NCBI GenBank assembly: GCA_035622975.1
Contig: DASPUH010000060.1
Span: forward strand, 1 to 31,873
Origin: DASPUH01 sp035622975
Lineage (GTDB): Bacteria; Chloroflexota; Limnocylindria; Limnocylindrales; CSP1-4
DNA length: 31,873 nt
Direction of reading: 5' to 3'
This document shows positions 1 through 7,246 of the stretch, one piece after another. Below the pieces are notes generated by a model. That model did not search any database, was not told where the DNA came from, and was given only the letters and a program-made list of their open reading frames with translations. How positions within the stretch are numbered: the first letter of the stretch is position 1; each line of letters starts with the position of its first letter. The position numbers and the translations under genes were made by a program.

Positions 1-429
1 GCGCATGACCCGCGCCAGCGCCCGGCTGCGACCCGGCGTCGTGCGCGGGTCGATCTCTGCCTCCGCGAGGCGCCAGGCGCCATCGGCGATCTCCTGGGCG
101 CGCTCGCGCTCGCGCCACGGGAAGGCAACGATCCAGTGGCCAGCTTCACTCGTGCGATGGATGGCGACCGGTACGGCCGTCCCGGGGGGCCGACCCGCGC
201 GCGTGCCACTGGAACGGTGCAGGCGTCCCACCCAGCTGGCGAGCTCGCGCACCGGCGGCGGGGCAGCCGCGCGTGCCACCGACCGGCCGAGCTGGACGAT
301 GGCGTACGCCCCCGGCGTGCGCTCGCCGTACCACGTGCGGCGCCGACCGACCGTCACCTCGATCTTGACCGTCGGCTCCAGCCGGTACAGGTTGGGGCCC
401 TCCAGCAGCCGCACTTCGACGAGTCGCAC
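1..429 (-). CDS. Mur-ligase / cyanophycin-synthetase-like protein, N-terminal part (cut by window start)
   Basis: The first 143 codons are visible and the rest lies outside the window. The N-terminus (VRLVEVRLLEGPNLYRLEP) resembles the start of cyanophycin-synthetase-like Mur-ligase family proteins, which open with a 'xxGPNxxxxxP' segment. A later stretch, around residues 95-125 (HWIVAFPWRERERAQEIADG), resembles the amphipathic 'Rxxxxxxxxxxxxxxxxxxxx' region before the ATP-grasp/Mur core in that family. The core with its P-loop is not in the window, so the reaction (ATP-dependent amide ligation) is inferred. The GTG at 427-429 was chosen because the reading frame is closed by the promoter region just upstream. 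A -10 box (TATACT, minus strand, 439-444) sits only 9 nt away, suggesting a leaderless or nearly leaderless message. The gene is divergent from the M20 peptidase. Recognition is from memory of the family. Confidence 0.55.
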   Translation of the reverse strand, partial: MRLVEVRLLEGPNLYRLEPTVKIEVTVGRRRTWYGERTPGAYAIVQLGRSVARAAAPPPVRELASWVGRLHRSSGTRAGRPPGTAVPVAIHRTSEAGHWIVAFPWRERERAQEIADGAWRLAEAEIDPRTTPGRSRALARVMR

Positions 430-438
430 GATGGCGCG

Positions 439-468
439 AGTATAGGGTCGGCCCCGGGCCGCTAGACT
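439..468. promoter_or_regulatory. Divergent -10 boxes between the Mur-ligase-like gene and the M20 peptidase gene
   Basis: On the minus strand TATACT occupies 439-444, 9 nt before the GTG at 429. On the plus strand TAGACT occupies 463-468, 8 nt before the ATG at 477. The whole gap between the two start codons is 47 bp, so both promoters fit only if the transcripts start at or next to the start codons. No convincing -35 box was found for either. Confidence 0.55.
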
Positions 469-476
469 GCCGGCCG

Positions 477-1733
477 ATGCCTGCCCTGCCGCCGCCCCCG
501 GCTCCCGATCCGATCGTGACCGACGACGAACTGGCAGCCCTGCGCGCGCTCATCGAAGCCTCCCGGGCGGCCTATCTGGCGGACCTGGAACGCCTCGTGG
601 ACATCGACTGCGGCAGCTACACCAAGGCCGGTGTGGACGAGGTGGGGCGGTTCGTGGCCGGGCACCTGGCGCGCCTGGGCGCCGACGTGATGGTGCATCC
701 GTCCCACCAGTTCGGCGACACGGTCGTCGGCGTGCTGAACGGCGAAGCCGGGCGGCGGGCGCTGCTCATCGGCCACATGGACACCGTCTTCGATCCCGGT
801 ACGGCCGCCGCGCGCCCGTACCGGACGGAGGCGGGGCGGGCGTACGGACCTGGCGTGACCGACATGAAGAGCGGCCTGCTTGCCGGCCTCTACGCCCTGG
901 CCGCGCTGCGCGGCCTGGCCGGCGTGGGGGCCGAGGAAGCCGCCGATCCGACCGCCTGGCTGCCCTTCGCGCGACTCGTGTTCGTGGCCAACCCCGACGA
1001 GGAGATCGGCTCGCCTCAGAGCTCCGCGATCATCCGCGAGGCGGCCGCGGCGAGCGACCTCGCGCTGGTTCTGGAGTGCGCCCGGGCAAACGGTGACATC
1101 GTCAGCTCGCGCAAGGGCACGGTGGACCTGCGGCTGACGATCACTGGCCGTGCCGCGCATGCCGGGGTGGAGCCGGAGAAGGGCCGCAGCGCCATCCTGG
1201 AGGCGGCCCACAAGACGATCGACCTGCAGGCGCTCAACGGCCGCTGGCCGGGCGTGACCTGCAACGTGGGGGTGGTGCGCGGCGGGACGCGGCCGAACGT
1301 GGTCGCCGAGCAGACGGTGCTGGAGGTGGACCTCCGGGCTACCAGTCGCGCTGCACTGGAGGCTGCCGAGGCGGCCGTGCGGGCCATCGCCGGCGCCTCC
1401 ACCGTCGCCGACGTCACCTGCGACGTGGCCGAAGGCGGCCGCCACTGGCCCATGGAGAAGCTTGCCGCGAGCGGCCGCCTGGTCGACCACGCCGTCGCCC
1501 TCGCCGCGCGGCTGGGTTTCGCCCTGACCGACTGCGCCACCGGCGGTGCCTCCGATGCGAACACGACGGCTGGCATGGGCGTGCCGTCGCTCGACGGTTT
1601 GGGCCCGATCGGCGGGCTGGACCACGCCCCGGGCGAGTACCTGGAACTCGACTCGATCGTGCCCCGGGTGACGCTCCTGGCTGCGCTCCTGCTGGCCACC
1701 GCCCGCGACCCTCGCCTGCGCCGCCCGATCTGA
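477..1733 (+). CDS. M20 family metallopeptidase (glutamate-carboxypeptidase-like)
   Basis: This 418-residue protein is a zinc-dependent exopeptidase or amidohydrolase of the M20/ArgE/DapE/CPG2 group. The metal-binding and catalytic series is complete: H100 and D102 in GHMDTVF, D129 in GVTDMKSG, the E175-E176 pair in NPDEEIG, E200 in LVLECA, and a late His (H383) in GGLDHAPGEY. The lid/dimerisation domain sits in between, starting near GRAAHAGVEPEKG (residues 224-236). The order and the length fit carboxypeptidase G2-like members, which cleave a C-terminal glutamate or similar residue; the substrate cannot be read from sequence. No signal peptide is seen, so the protein is probably cytoplasmic. 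The ATG at 477 lies 8 nt behind a TAGACT -10 box and has no Shine-Dalgarno sequence. The gene ends 1 bp before the azlD stop on the other strand. Confidence 0.9.
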   Translation: MPALPPPPAPDPIVTDDELAALRALIEASRAAYLADLERLVDIDCGSYTKAGVDEVGRFVAGHLARLGADVMVHPSHQFGDTVVGVLNGEAGRRALLIGHMDTVFDPGTAAARPYRTEAGRAYGPGVTDMKSGLLAGLYALAALRGLAGVGAEEAADPTAWLPFARLVFVANPDEEIGSPQSSAIIREAAAASDLALVLECARANGDIVSSRKGTVDLRLTITGRAAHAGVEPEKGRSAILEAAHKTIDLQALNGRWPGVTCNVGVVRGGTRPNVVAEQTVLEVDLRATSRAALEAAEAAVRAIAGASTVADVTCDVAEGGRHWPMEKLAASGRLVDHAVALAARLGFALTDCATGGASDANTTAGMGVPSLDGLGPIGGLDHAPGEYLELDSIVPRVTLLAALLLATARDPRLRRPI

Positions 1734-1734
1734 G

Positions 1735-2076
1735 CTACGGAAGCGGCGCGAACCCTATCGCGCGGGCCGTGGCCGTGACGACGACCGCGGCCAGGATGCC
1801 CAGGAACAGGTTGCGCCGCCAGGCGACGATCGCGACGCCGACGACGACAGCCACCGGTTCGAGGCCCACGTGGAGGCTGAGGCGACCACCGGCGTTGGTC
1901 ACCACCAGCACGTTGACGGCGGCCAGGGCGGCCAGCACGGCCGGGCCCACCAGGCGCAGGTAGGCGAGCGCCCAGCCGGGCAGCCGCTCGAGGCCGGGTG
2001 CCACCAGCGCGACGGCACGCGACGGGTAGGTCACGAGGGCCATGAGGACGGCCAGCGGGACGAAGCCGAACGTCAC
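1735..2076 (-). CDS. azlD: AzlD-family branched-chain amino-acid exporter small subunit
   Basis: A 113-residue, very hydrophobic protein with about four membrane segments, including LAVLMALVTYPSRAVAL near the N-terminus and LFLGILAAVVVTATARAI at the end. Size, segment pattern and position next to azlC identify it as AzlD, the small partner of the AzlC/AzlD (YgaZ/YgaH type) exporter of branched-chain amino acids. The GTG start at 2074-2076 overlaps the azlC TGA as GTGA, so translation is almost certainly coupled. This fixes the start. The gene is last in a minus-strand run and stops 1 bp from the M20 peptidase stop codon. Confidence 0.85.
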   Translation of the reverse strand: MTFGFVPLAVLMALVTYPSRAVALVAPGLERLPGWALAYLRLVGPAVLAALAAVNVLVVTNAGGRLSLHVGLEPVAVVVGVAIVAWRRNLFLGILAAVVVTATARAIGFAPLP

Positions 2077-2825
2077 AGCGGGTAGGCCCTGACCTGGGTG
2101 AGGCGCTCTCGATCAGGCGGCAGCAGGCCCACCAGGGGCCCGAGGAGACCGCCGGCCACCACGCCCACCGAGGGCTGGGCGGCGAGCGCGACGGCGACGC
2201 CGATGAGGAGCCCCGCGAGGGCCGCCACGGCCTCGCGACGGCCGGTGACGAGGCCCACGGCGAGCCCGCCCATGGCGGCCGGGAAGACGATATCGAGACC
2301 GAGGCGCGCCGGGTCGGGGATGACCTGGCCGCCCGCGTAACCAAGGGCGGTGGCGGCGATCCAGGGGACGACGACGAACGATGCGGCCAGCCAGTAGCCG
2401 GGCCCGTCGAAACGCCCCAGCCGCCGGAAGTGGGTCAAGGCCAGGGCGAACGTCTCGTCGGTCAGGACGTGCGCCGCGGCCGCGCGTTCGATCAGCGGGC
2501 GCCCGCGGAACCACGGGGCGAGGGCGGCCGAGTAGAGGAGGTGCCGCGCGTTGAGGAGGAACGTCAGCAGGACGATGGCCGGCCACGCGGCGCCCGCGGC
2601 GATGAGGCCGACCGCGGCGAACTGCGATGCGCCGGCCAGGACGAGGGTGCTCATGGCCATGGCGTCGACGAGGGAGAAGCCGGCGGTGCGCGCCGCCAGG
2701 CCGTAGACCACGGCGAACGCGCCGGCGGATAGGGTGACCCCGACGGCGTCCACCACGATGCGCCGCCGGGAGGCGGCGAGGTCGGCCGCGGTCAGCGCAG
2801 GAACGTCTGCCCGCAGGCGTCGCAC
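2073..2825 (-). CDS. azlC: AzlC-family branched-chain amino-acid exporter large subunit
   Basis: About 250 residues with five or more membrane segments. It carries the family-typical region AMSTLVLAGASQFAAVGLI and the following LLNARHLLYSAALAPWF, which match the AzlC core. With AzlD it forms an inner-membrane exporter of branched-chain amino acids. The start is uncertain. The GTG at 2823-2825 gives 250 residues, the usual family size, but overlaps the upstream small gene by 34 bp. A GTG at 2754-2756 would give 227 residues without overlap. Longer readings add an arginine/proline-rich stretch that looks like out-of-frame translation. Overlap with the neighbouring genes at both ends indicates one operon. 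Confidence 0.88.
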   Translation of the reverse strand: MRRLRADVPALTAADLAASRRRIVVDAVGVTLSAGAFAVVYGLAARTAGFSLVDAMAMSTLVLAGASQFAAVGLIAAGAAWPAIVLLTFLLNARHLLYSAALAPWFRGRPLIERAAAAHVLTDETFALALTHFRRLGRFDGPGYWLAASFVVVPWIAATALGYAGGQVIPDPARLGLDIVFPAAMGGLAVGLVTGRREAVAALAGLLIGVAVALAAQPSVGVVAGGLLGPLVGLLPPDRERLTQVRAYPL

Positions 2826-3070
2826 GCGGTGTACAGCCCGTGCCGCTCGAGGGCGTAGCCGGCGACGTGGAGGCGGCCGCTGAGGTCGCCGACCGGGCAG
2901 ACCCAGACCCACCAGCGCTCGTCGGGCTGGACCTCGCCAAGGGGACTGGCCTCGACCGCGATCCGGTCGCCCAGGCCCGCGAACCGCGCGACGGCCGCGG
3001 CGACGGCGGCCGCTCGCTGCGTTTCGGACTCGCTCGCGTACGGGTAGTTCTGGCCGACGTTGGAACTCAC
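2792..3070 (-). CDS. Small protein of unknown function with C-terminal CxxC
   Basis: A 92-residue protein that I do not recognise. It begins VSSNVGQNYPYASESETQRA, has an alanine-rich helix-forming stretch, then a tryptophan-rich segment (DERWWVWVCPVGDLSGRL), and ends TACDACGQTFLR. The final CxxC and the earlier single Cys could form half of a zinc-ribbon-like site, but only three cysteines are present. The GTG at 3068-3070 is supported by a GAGGG ribosome-binding site 4-5 nt upstream. A five-codon mini-ORF (3067-3081) ends across this start. The gene has its own -10 box about 110 bp upstream and overlaps the favoured azlC start, so it probably leads the azlCD transcript. Confidence 0.6.
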   Translation of the reverse strand: MSSNVGQNYPYASESETQRAAAVAAAVARFAGLGDRIAVEASPLGEVQPDERWWVWVCPVGDLSGRLHVAGYALERHGLYTACDACGQTFLR

Positions 3071-3180
3071 GGGACCCTCATGGCGGGCTCGCGGCTGGGC
3101 CCCGGCGGGGCCATCCTGGAGGGGCAGGGGAGGCGGCCAGCCGCGGAGGTCGTGAGCGCGGCGCGACCGGCCGAGGCGAG

Positions 3181-3186
3181 AGTATA
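3181..3186 (-). promoter_or_regulatory. -10 box for the small CxxC protein and azlCD
   Basis: TATACT on the minus strand lies in the 161-bp gap between the kinase stop (3232) and the small-protein start (3070). It would give a 5' leader of about 100 nt. This is one of the few non-operon genes here with a leader of that length. No clear -35 box was found. Confidence 0.4.
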
Positions 3187-3231
3187 CCGCCCCGTACCAG
3201 ACGCTCGGCGACCGGTCCCCGGCGGGATCGA

Positions 3232-4680
3232 TCAGGCGGGCGGCGAGATGGCGGCCGCGGCGGAGACCGGCGTCCACGACCCGGCCGCGGACGCCAGAGC
3301 GGGCAGGATGACCCCCACGCGCGCACCTCCACCGGGCATGTTCTCGGCGAAGGCCCGGCCACCGTGGGCGCGGGCCAGCTCGTCCACGATGGCCAGCCCC
3401 AGGCCGGACCCCTGACCGGCGCGGGCCGGGTCGGCGCGGTAGAAGCGTTCGAAGACGCGCGGCAGGGCCGACGAGGGGATGCCCGGGCCGTCGTCGCGGA
3501 CGGCCAGCATGACGGCCTCGCCCGGTAGCGGCACGACCTCCACCCTCACATGGCCGCCCGGCCGTGGCGCGGCGGCGAGCGCGTTGCGCACGAGGTTGCC
3601 CAGGATGCGCTCCACTGCGACGCGATCGCCGGCCAGCGGGAGCGGGACCGTCTCAGTGGCGGCCGTCACTTCTTGCCCGTCGGCGGCCGCGCCGGGGGCG
3701 AAACGCTCCGCGGCATCACGGGCCAGCAGCCCCGCATCGAGCTGCTCGAGCTGCAGGGGCCGCACGCCGGTCTCGAGGTCGGCCAGCGCGCCCAGATCGG
3801 TCACCATGCGATCCAGGCGTGACGCTTCGTCGGCGATGGCCGCGGCCGCCCGACCGGCCTCCTCGCCGCTGGCCGTGCCGTCCTGGAGCGCCTGGGCGAA
3901 CCCGCCGATGACGGTCAGCGGCGTCCGCAGGTCGTGGCGCAGGCCGGCCAGCATGTCGGCCTGGGCGCGCCGCGCGTGCTCCACCTCGGCGGTCATCGTG
4001 TTGAAGGCCTGGCTGGCCTCCTGGACCTCCTGCGGCCCCTCTGAGGGCAGCGGCGGCGGCAGGCTGCCCTGGCCCACGTGCCGGGCGGCGACGGCGAGGC
4101 GCTCGAGGGGGCGCGACACCTGGCGCGCGAGAAGGGTGGCCAGGGGCAAGCCCACGATGAGGAGCGCGAGGAGCGCCAGCAGCAACCCGCGCACGAGGTC
4201 GCCAAGCGCCTGGGCGGTGGCCGTGTCGGGATGCGCCAGCACCAGCGCCCGCGCCCCGCCGGGCGTGGCGTCGGCGAACAGGGTGGCCGCCACGTACTGA
4301 TAGCTCCGGCCCCCGAGCTGGTAGGTGCCGTTGGTGACGTCGCCGCGGCGCTGCGGTCCCGGGATGACGAGGCGGCCAGGCGCGCTGGCACTGCCGGTGT
4401 CCAGGACCTGTCCGTCGTTGTCGGTGAGGAAGACGCTCACATCGCTGCCCTCGGTGAACGGCGCGAGCGCCGCCACGACCTGGCTGGGCGCGGTCCCGGC
4501 GACCAGGCGCAGCCGCACCTGGACCACGAAGGGCACGAGGGCCTCCGTCAGCGCCGCCTCCTGCGATTGCTGGTTGAGGTCGCGCAGGATGACGAACAGG
4601 GCCCCGCCGACACTCAGCAGGAAGGCCAGCCCGAGGAGGGCGAACGCGGCCAGGACCCGGGCGCGCAGGGAGCGGATCAT
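3232..4680 (-). CDS. Membrane sensor histidine kinase (HisKA/HATPase)
   Basis: A 482-residue two-component sensor kinase. An N-terminal membrane helix (about residues 8-32) is followed by a periplasmic/extracytoplasmic sensor loop (33-160) and a second helix (about 163-186). A HAMP-like segment starts at RQVSRPLERL. The H-box is LRHDLRTPL with the phosphorylated His at 249. The ATP-binding domain has the N-box (N366 in GNLVRNALAA), the G1 box DDGPGIP (396-402), the F-box RVFERFYR and the G2 box GSGLGLAI (424-431). All catalytic motifs are intact, so the kinase should autophosphorylate and pass phosphate to the adjacent regulator. The ATG overlaps the regulator TGA as ATGA, which fixes the start and makes the two genes a co-translated pair. 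The signal sensed cannot be told. Confidence 0.92.
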   Translation of the reverse strand: MIRSLRARVLAAFALLGLAFLLSVGGALFVILRDLNQQSQEAALTEALVPFVVQVRLRLVAGTAPSQVVAALAPFTEGSDVSVFLTDNDGQVLDTGSASAPGRLVIPGPQRRGDVTNGTYQLGGRSYQYVAATLFADATPGGARALVLAHPDTATAQALGDLVRGLLLALLALLIVGLPLATLLARQVSRPLERLAVAARHVGQGSLPPPLPSEGPQEVQEASQAFNTMTAEVEHARRAQADMLAGLRHDLRTPLTVIGGFAQALQDGTASGEEAGRAAAAIADEASRLDRMVTDLGALADLETGVRPLQLEQLDAGLLARDAAERFAPGAAADGQEVTAATETVPLPLAGDRVAVERILGNLVRNALAAAPRPGGHVRVEVVPLPGEAVMLAVRDDGPGIPSSALPRVFERFYRADPARAGQGSGLGLAIVDELARAHGGRAFAENMPGGGARVGVILPALASAAGSWTPVSAAAAISPPA

Positions 4681-5381
4681 GTGGCGCTGATGGCCGGCAG
4701 GGGCTCACGTGCCGGGGGGACCAGGCGGTAGCCGACACCGCGGATGGTCTCGATCTCCGGGCCGTCGCCGCCCAGCTTGGCCCGCACGGCGGCGATGTGG
4801 ACGTCGACCGTCCGCGTTTCGCCCGGGAAATCGGTTCCCCACACCGACTCCAGCAGGCCGTCCCGGGTCAGGACGACGCCGGGATCGCGCGCCAGGGCCG
4901 CCAGGAGGTCGAACTCGCGCGGCCGCAGGTCCAGGCGCCGGGCCCCCACGTACACCTCCCGCCGCCGGGGGTCCAGGCGCAGCTGACCGACCTCCACGGG
5001 CCGCCCGCCCCGCGTCGTCACGTCCGTGCGGCGGAGGATGGCCTTGACACGGGCCACCAACTCGCGCGGATTGAACGGCTTGGTCAGGTAGTCGTCCGCG
5101 CCCAGCTCGAGACCGACGATGCGGTCGACGTCATCGGCGCGCGCGGTGAGCATGAGGATGGGCACGTCGCTGGCGCGGCGCAGCTCGCGGGTGACCTCCA
5201 GGCCGTCCATCTCGGGCAGCATCAGGTCCAGCACGATGAGATCCGGGTCGTGGCGGGCGGCGAGCGTGAGGGCCTCCCGGCCGTCGCGCCCGGTGACGAC
5301 GGCGAAGCCCTCCTTGTCCAGGTAGAGCCGCACGAGATCCAGGATGTGGCGTTCATCGTCGACCACGAGGATCGTCTTCAC
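4677..5381 (-). CDS. OmpR/PhoB-family response regulator
   Basis: A 234-residue DNA-binding regulator. The receiver domain has the acidic pocket D8-D9, phospho-acceptor D52 (VLDLMLPEMDG), T79 and K101 (LTKPFNP). A winged-helix output domain follows, roughly residues 130-225, with RPREFDLLAALA and the end signature TVDVHIAAVRAKLG...IETIRGVGYRL. It should bind DNA when phosphorylated by the adjacent kinase. I chose the GTG at 5379-5381 (VKTILVVDDE) over the longer frame. The canonical receiver start lies there, and a TATCCT -10 box ends 6 nt upstream, so the message is predicted to be leaderless. The longer start would place the promoter inside the gene. Confidence 0.92.
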   Translation of the reverse strand: MKTILVVDDERHILDLVRLYLDKEGFAVVTGRDGREALTLAARHDPDLIVLDLMLPEMDGLEVTRELRRASDVPILMLTARADDVDRIVGLELGADDYLTKPFNPRELVARVKAILRRTDVTTRGGRPVEVGQLRLDPRRREVYVGARRLDLRPREFDLLAALARDPGVVLTRDGLLESVWGTDFPGETRTVDVHIAAVRAKLGGDGPEIETIRGVGYRLVPPAREPLPAISAT

Positions 5382-5387
5382 GGCGGC

Positions 5388-5479
5388 AGGATACGCCGCG
5401 TCCACATGGCCACCGGAAGGCTACGTAAGGGGGGTGTAAACGCCGCCGAACGTCCGCCATCGATGGCCGGCGCTAAGCT
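5388..5479. promoter_or_regulatory. Divergent leaderless promoters for the response regulator and the MetE-like gene
   Basis: The 104-bp gap between two divergent GTG starts holds TATCCT on the minus strand (5388-5393), 6 nt before the regulator GTG at 5381. It also holds TAAGCT on the plus strand (5474-5479), 6 nt before the GTG at 5486. With the usual -10 to +1 distance, both transcripts would begin exactly at the start codon. No Shine-Dalgarno sequence is present on either side. The short gap would also be the natural place for the regulator to bind, but I see no clear direct repeats. Confidence 0.6.
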
Positions 5480-5485
5480 GCCCAC

Positions 5486-6577
5486 GTGTTCGCCACGCTC
5501 GCGGGGGCTTACCCGCCGCCACCGGAGACAGCCGCCTCCCCCGAGCTGGCCCTGCGCGCGATCCTGCTCGACCAGCTCGAGGCTGGCCTGGAGCTCCTGG
5601 GCGACGGCGAGGCCGGAGCACCCGATCCCGTCGCCGCGGCGGTCGCCGGGCTCGAGGGCGTGACGGTCGGCCCGGCGCGGGTCGTGCTGGCCAGCGGCTG
5701 GGGAGCGGCCCAGCCAGTCGTGCGGCGCCTGCCGACGTGGCGCGCGGGGACGCTCGTGGCCCGCTGGCGGGCGGCCACGGTCGTAGCCCAGGCCCTGGCC
5801 GGCGAGCGGCGCGAAGAGCCGCGCCCGGTGCGCGCCCAGGTGCTGGGTCCCTACACCCTGGGCCGCCTGGCGGACCGCGGCCGATTCGGCCGCCGGCGGG
5901 TCACGGTGGCCTTCGCCGAGGCGCTCGGGGCGGAGCTCGCGGAGCTGGCCGCCGCGGGCGCCGCCCTCGTGCAGGTGGACGAACCCGCCCTCGTCGACAT
6001 CGGGCCGGCCGACGCCGCCGAGCGGGCCCTGGCGGCCGAGGCCTGGCAGTGCCTCGCGACAGCCTCGCCAGGCCTGCACCTGACCCTCGCCATCGCCGGT
6101 GGGGCGGCCGAGGGGGCAGGCGCGACGCTCCTCTTCGCCGCGCCGTTCCGCAGCTACTTCTTCGACCTGTGCGCTGGGCCGGACAACTGGCGCCTGGTGA
6201 GCCGAGCCCCCCAGGACCGCGGCATCATCGCCGGCGTCGCCGATGCCCGCGTGGCGCGGCTCGACAGCCAGGAGATCCTGGTTTGGGGCGCGCGCTATGC
6301 CGCCGCGCTCGGCGGGCGCGGCCTGGACCGCGTCGGGATCGCCCCGTCGGCCGGGCTTGGCGCGCTGACCCACGCCCGGGCGCAGGCCAAGATCCGCTCC
6401 CTGGGCCGGGCGGCCAGGCTCGCCGGGCTGGAGGACGTGGAGGAACTGCGCCGTTCCGTGCATCCGCGCGCCGTCGATTCGCGGAGCGCGGCCATGGGCC
6501 GCTACGAGCCCGGTGGTGGCGGCTCTGTCATCGAGGGGCCGGCCCCGACCACCCCGCCGCGCCGGCGAGCGCGATGA
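5486..6577 (+). CDS. MetE/UroD-superfamily protein lacking most zinc ligands
   Basis: A 363-residue protein resembling the C-terminal barrel of cobalamin-independent methionine synthase (MetE). Recognisable segments are AGAYPPPP near the start (MetE-type GSYPRP), QVLGPYTLGRLA (118-129) and VQVDEPALVD (162-171). There is also GIIAGVADARVARLDS (246-261), in the place of the MetE GVVD segment, and IAPSAGLG (285-292), in the place of NPDCGL. The MetE zinc site uses His, Cys, Glu and Cys. Here only a His (H198 in GLHLTLAI) may remain: the HxC cysteine, the glutamate of the IEASRS segment and the CGL cysteine are all replaced. Ordinary homocysteine methylation is therefore unlikely, and the function is unknown. 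The GTG start lies 6 nt behind a TAAGCT -10 box. It is followed by coupled downstream reading frames. Confidence 0.7.
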   Translation: MFATLAGAYPPPPETAASPELALRAILLDQLEAGLELLGDGEAGAPDPVAAAVAGLEGVTVGPARVVLASGWGAAQPVVRRLPTWRAGTLVARWRAATVVAQALAGERREEPRPVRAQVLGPYTLGRLADRGRFGRRRVTVAFAEALGAELAELAAAGAALVQVDEPALVDIGPADAAERALAAEAWQCLATASPGLHLTLAIAGGAAEGAGATLLFAAPFRSYFFDLCAGPDNWRLVSRAPQDRGIIAGVADARVARLDSQEILVWGARYAAALGGRGLDRVGIAPSAGLGALTHARAQAKIRSLGRAARLAGLEDVEELRRSVHPRAVDSRSAAMGRYEPGGGGSVIEGPAPTTPPRRRAR

Positions 6578-6603
6578 GCGAACAGGACGAGATAGCCGCC
6601 TGA
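6574..6603 (+). CDS. Possible nine-residue bridging ORF (MSEQDEIAA)
   Basis: A nine-codon frame starts inside the stop of the MetE-like gene (ATGA at 6574-6577). It ends in the start of the hydrolase gene (TGATG at 6601-6605). It would let ribosomes step from one gene to the next without a Shine-Dalgarno site; none is well placed before the hydrolase ATG. It may be chance in a sequence with many ATGs near stops, and there is no evidence that the peptide itself has a role. Confidence 0.3.
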   Translation: MSEQDEIAA

Positions 6604-7241
6604 TGGAGTTCCTTCAGACCACCGTGGGGCCGATCGCCACCAACGTGTACGTCCTGGGCGACGAACGCACGCGCGAGGCGATCGCCATCGACACCGCCAC
6701 CCCGTGCGTGGCCTGGGTCACCGAGCGCCTGGCGGCTCGCGGCTGGACGCTGAAGCTGATCGTCAGCTCGCACCGCCACTGGGACCACATCGGGGACAAC
6801 GCGGCGGTGATGGTTGCCACGGATGCGGCGCTGGCCGCCCACACCCTCGACGCCCCGGGCATCCGTGCTCCGCGCGGCATGGGCGCCCCGTTCCCCATCC
6901 CGCCGAGCGTGCCGGCGGTGGAGCTGGCGGAGGGCGGCCGGATCACGTTCGGGGACCTGCGCCTGGAGGTCCTCCACACGCCCGGCCACACGCCCGGGTC
7001 GGTCTGCCTGCTGGCTCGCGACGAGGGGTTGCTGCTCAGCGGCGACACCCTCTTCGCCGGCGGATGGGGGCGGGTGGACCTGGAGGGCGGTTCGGCCGAC
7101 GCGATGGCCGCCTCGATCGCCCGCCTGGCGGTGCTGCCGGACTCGACCCGGGTGCTGCCCGGCCATGGCCCGCTGACGACGATCGGCCGGGAACGGCCGT
7201 GGATGGGCCTCGTGGCCCAGACCGGCCGCCTGTTCGCCTGA
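6603..7241 (+). CDS. Metallo-beta-lactamase-fold hydrolase (glyoxalase II-like)
   Basis: A 212-residue cytoplasmic hydrolase with the full two-metal site: SHRHWDHIG (the HxHxDH motif), HTPGHTPGS supplying the next His, SGDTLFAGGWGR supplying the bridging Asp, and LPGHGPLT supplying the last His. This matches the glyoxalase II/RNase Z-like branch of the superfamily, which hydrolyses thioesters among other substrates. The substrate cannot be assigned. The ATG at 6603 starts MEFLQTTVGPIATNVYVLGD, the expected first strand; earlier in-frame starts run through the MetE-like gene. It is co-transcribed with the MetE-like gene, so the two may act in one pathway, possibly involving a sulfur compound (inference). 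The gene ends 5 bp before the convergent GNAT gene. Confidence 0.88.
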   Translation: MEFLQTTVGPIATNVYVLGDERTREAIAIDTATPCVAWVTERLAARGWTLKLIVSSHRHWDHIGDNAAVMVATDAALAAHTLDAPGIRAPRGMGAPFPIPPSVPAVELAEGGRITFGDLRLEVLHTPGHTPGSVCLLARDEGLLLSGDTLFAGGWGRVDLEGGSADAMAASIARLAVLPDSTRVLPGHGPLTTIGRERPWMGLVAQTGRLFA

Positions 7242-7246
7242 GCGGC

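Noticed and set aside
2840..3415. Plus-strand 191-codon frame over the small CxxC gene and the end of the kinase gene
   Set aside because: It reads opposite two supported genes, has no ribosome-binding site, and has no recognisable motif.
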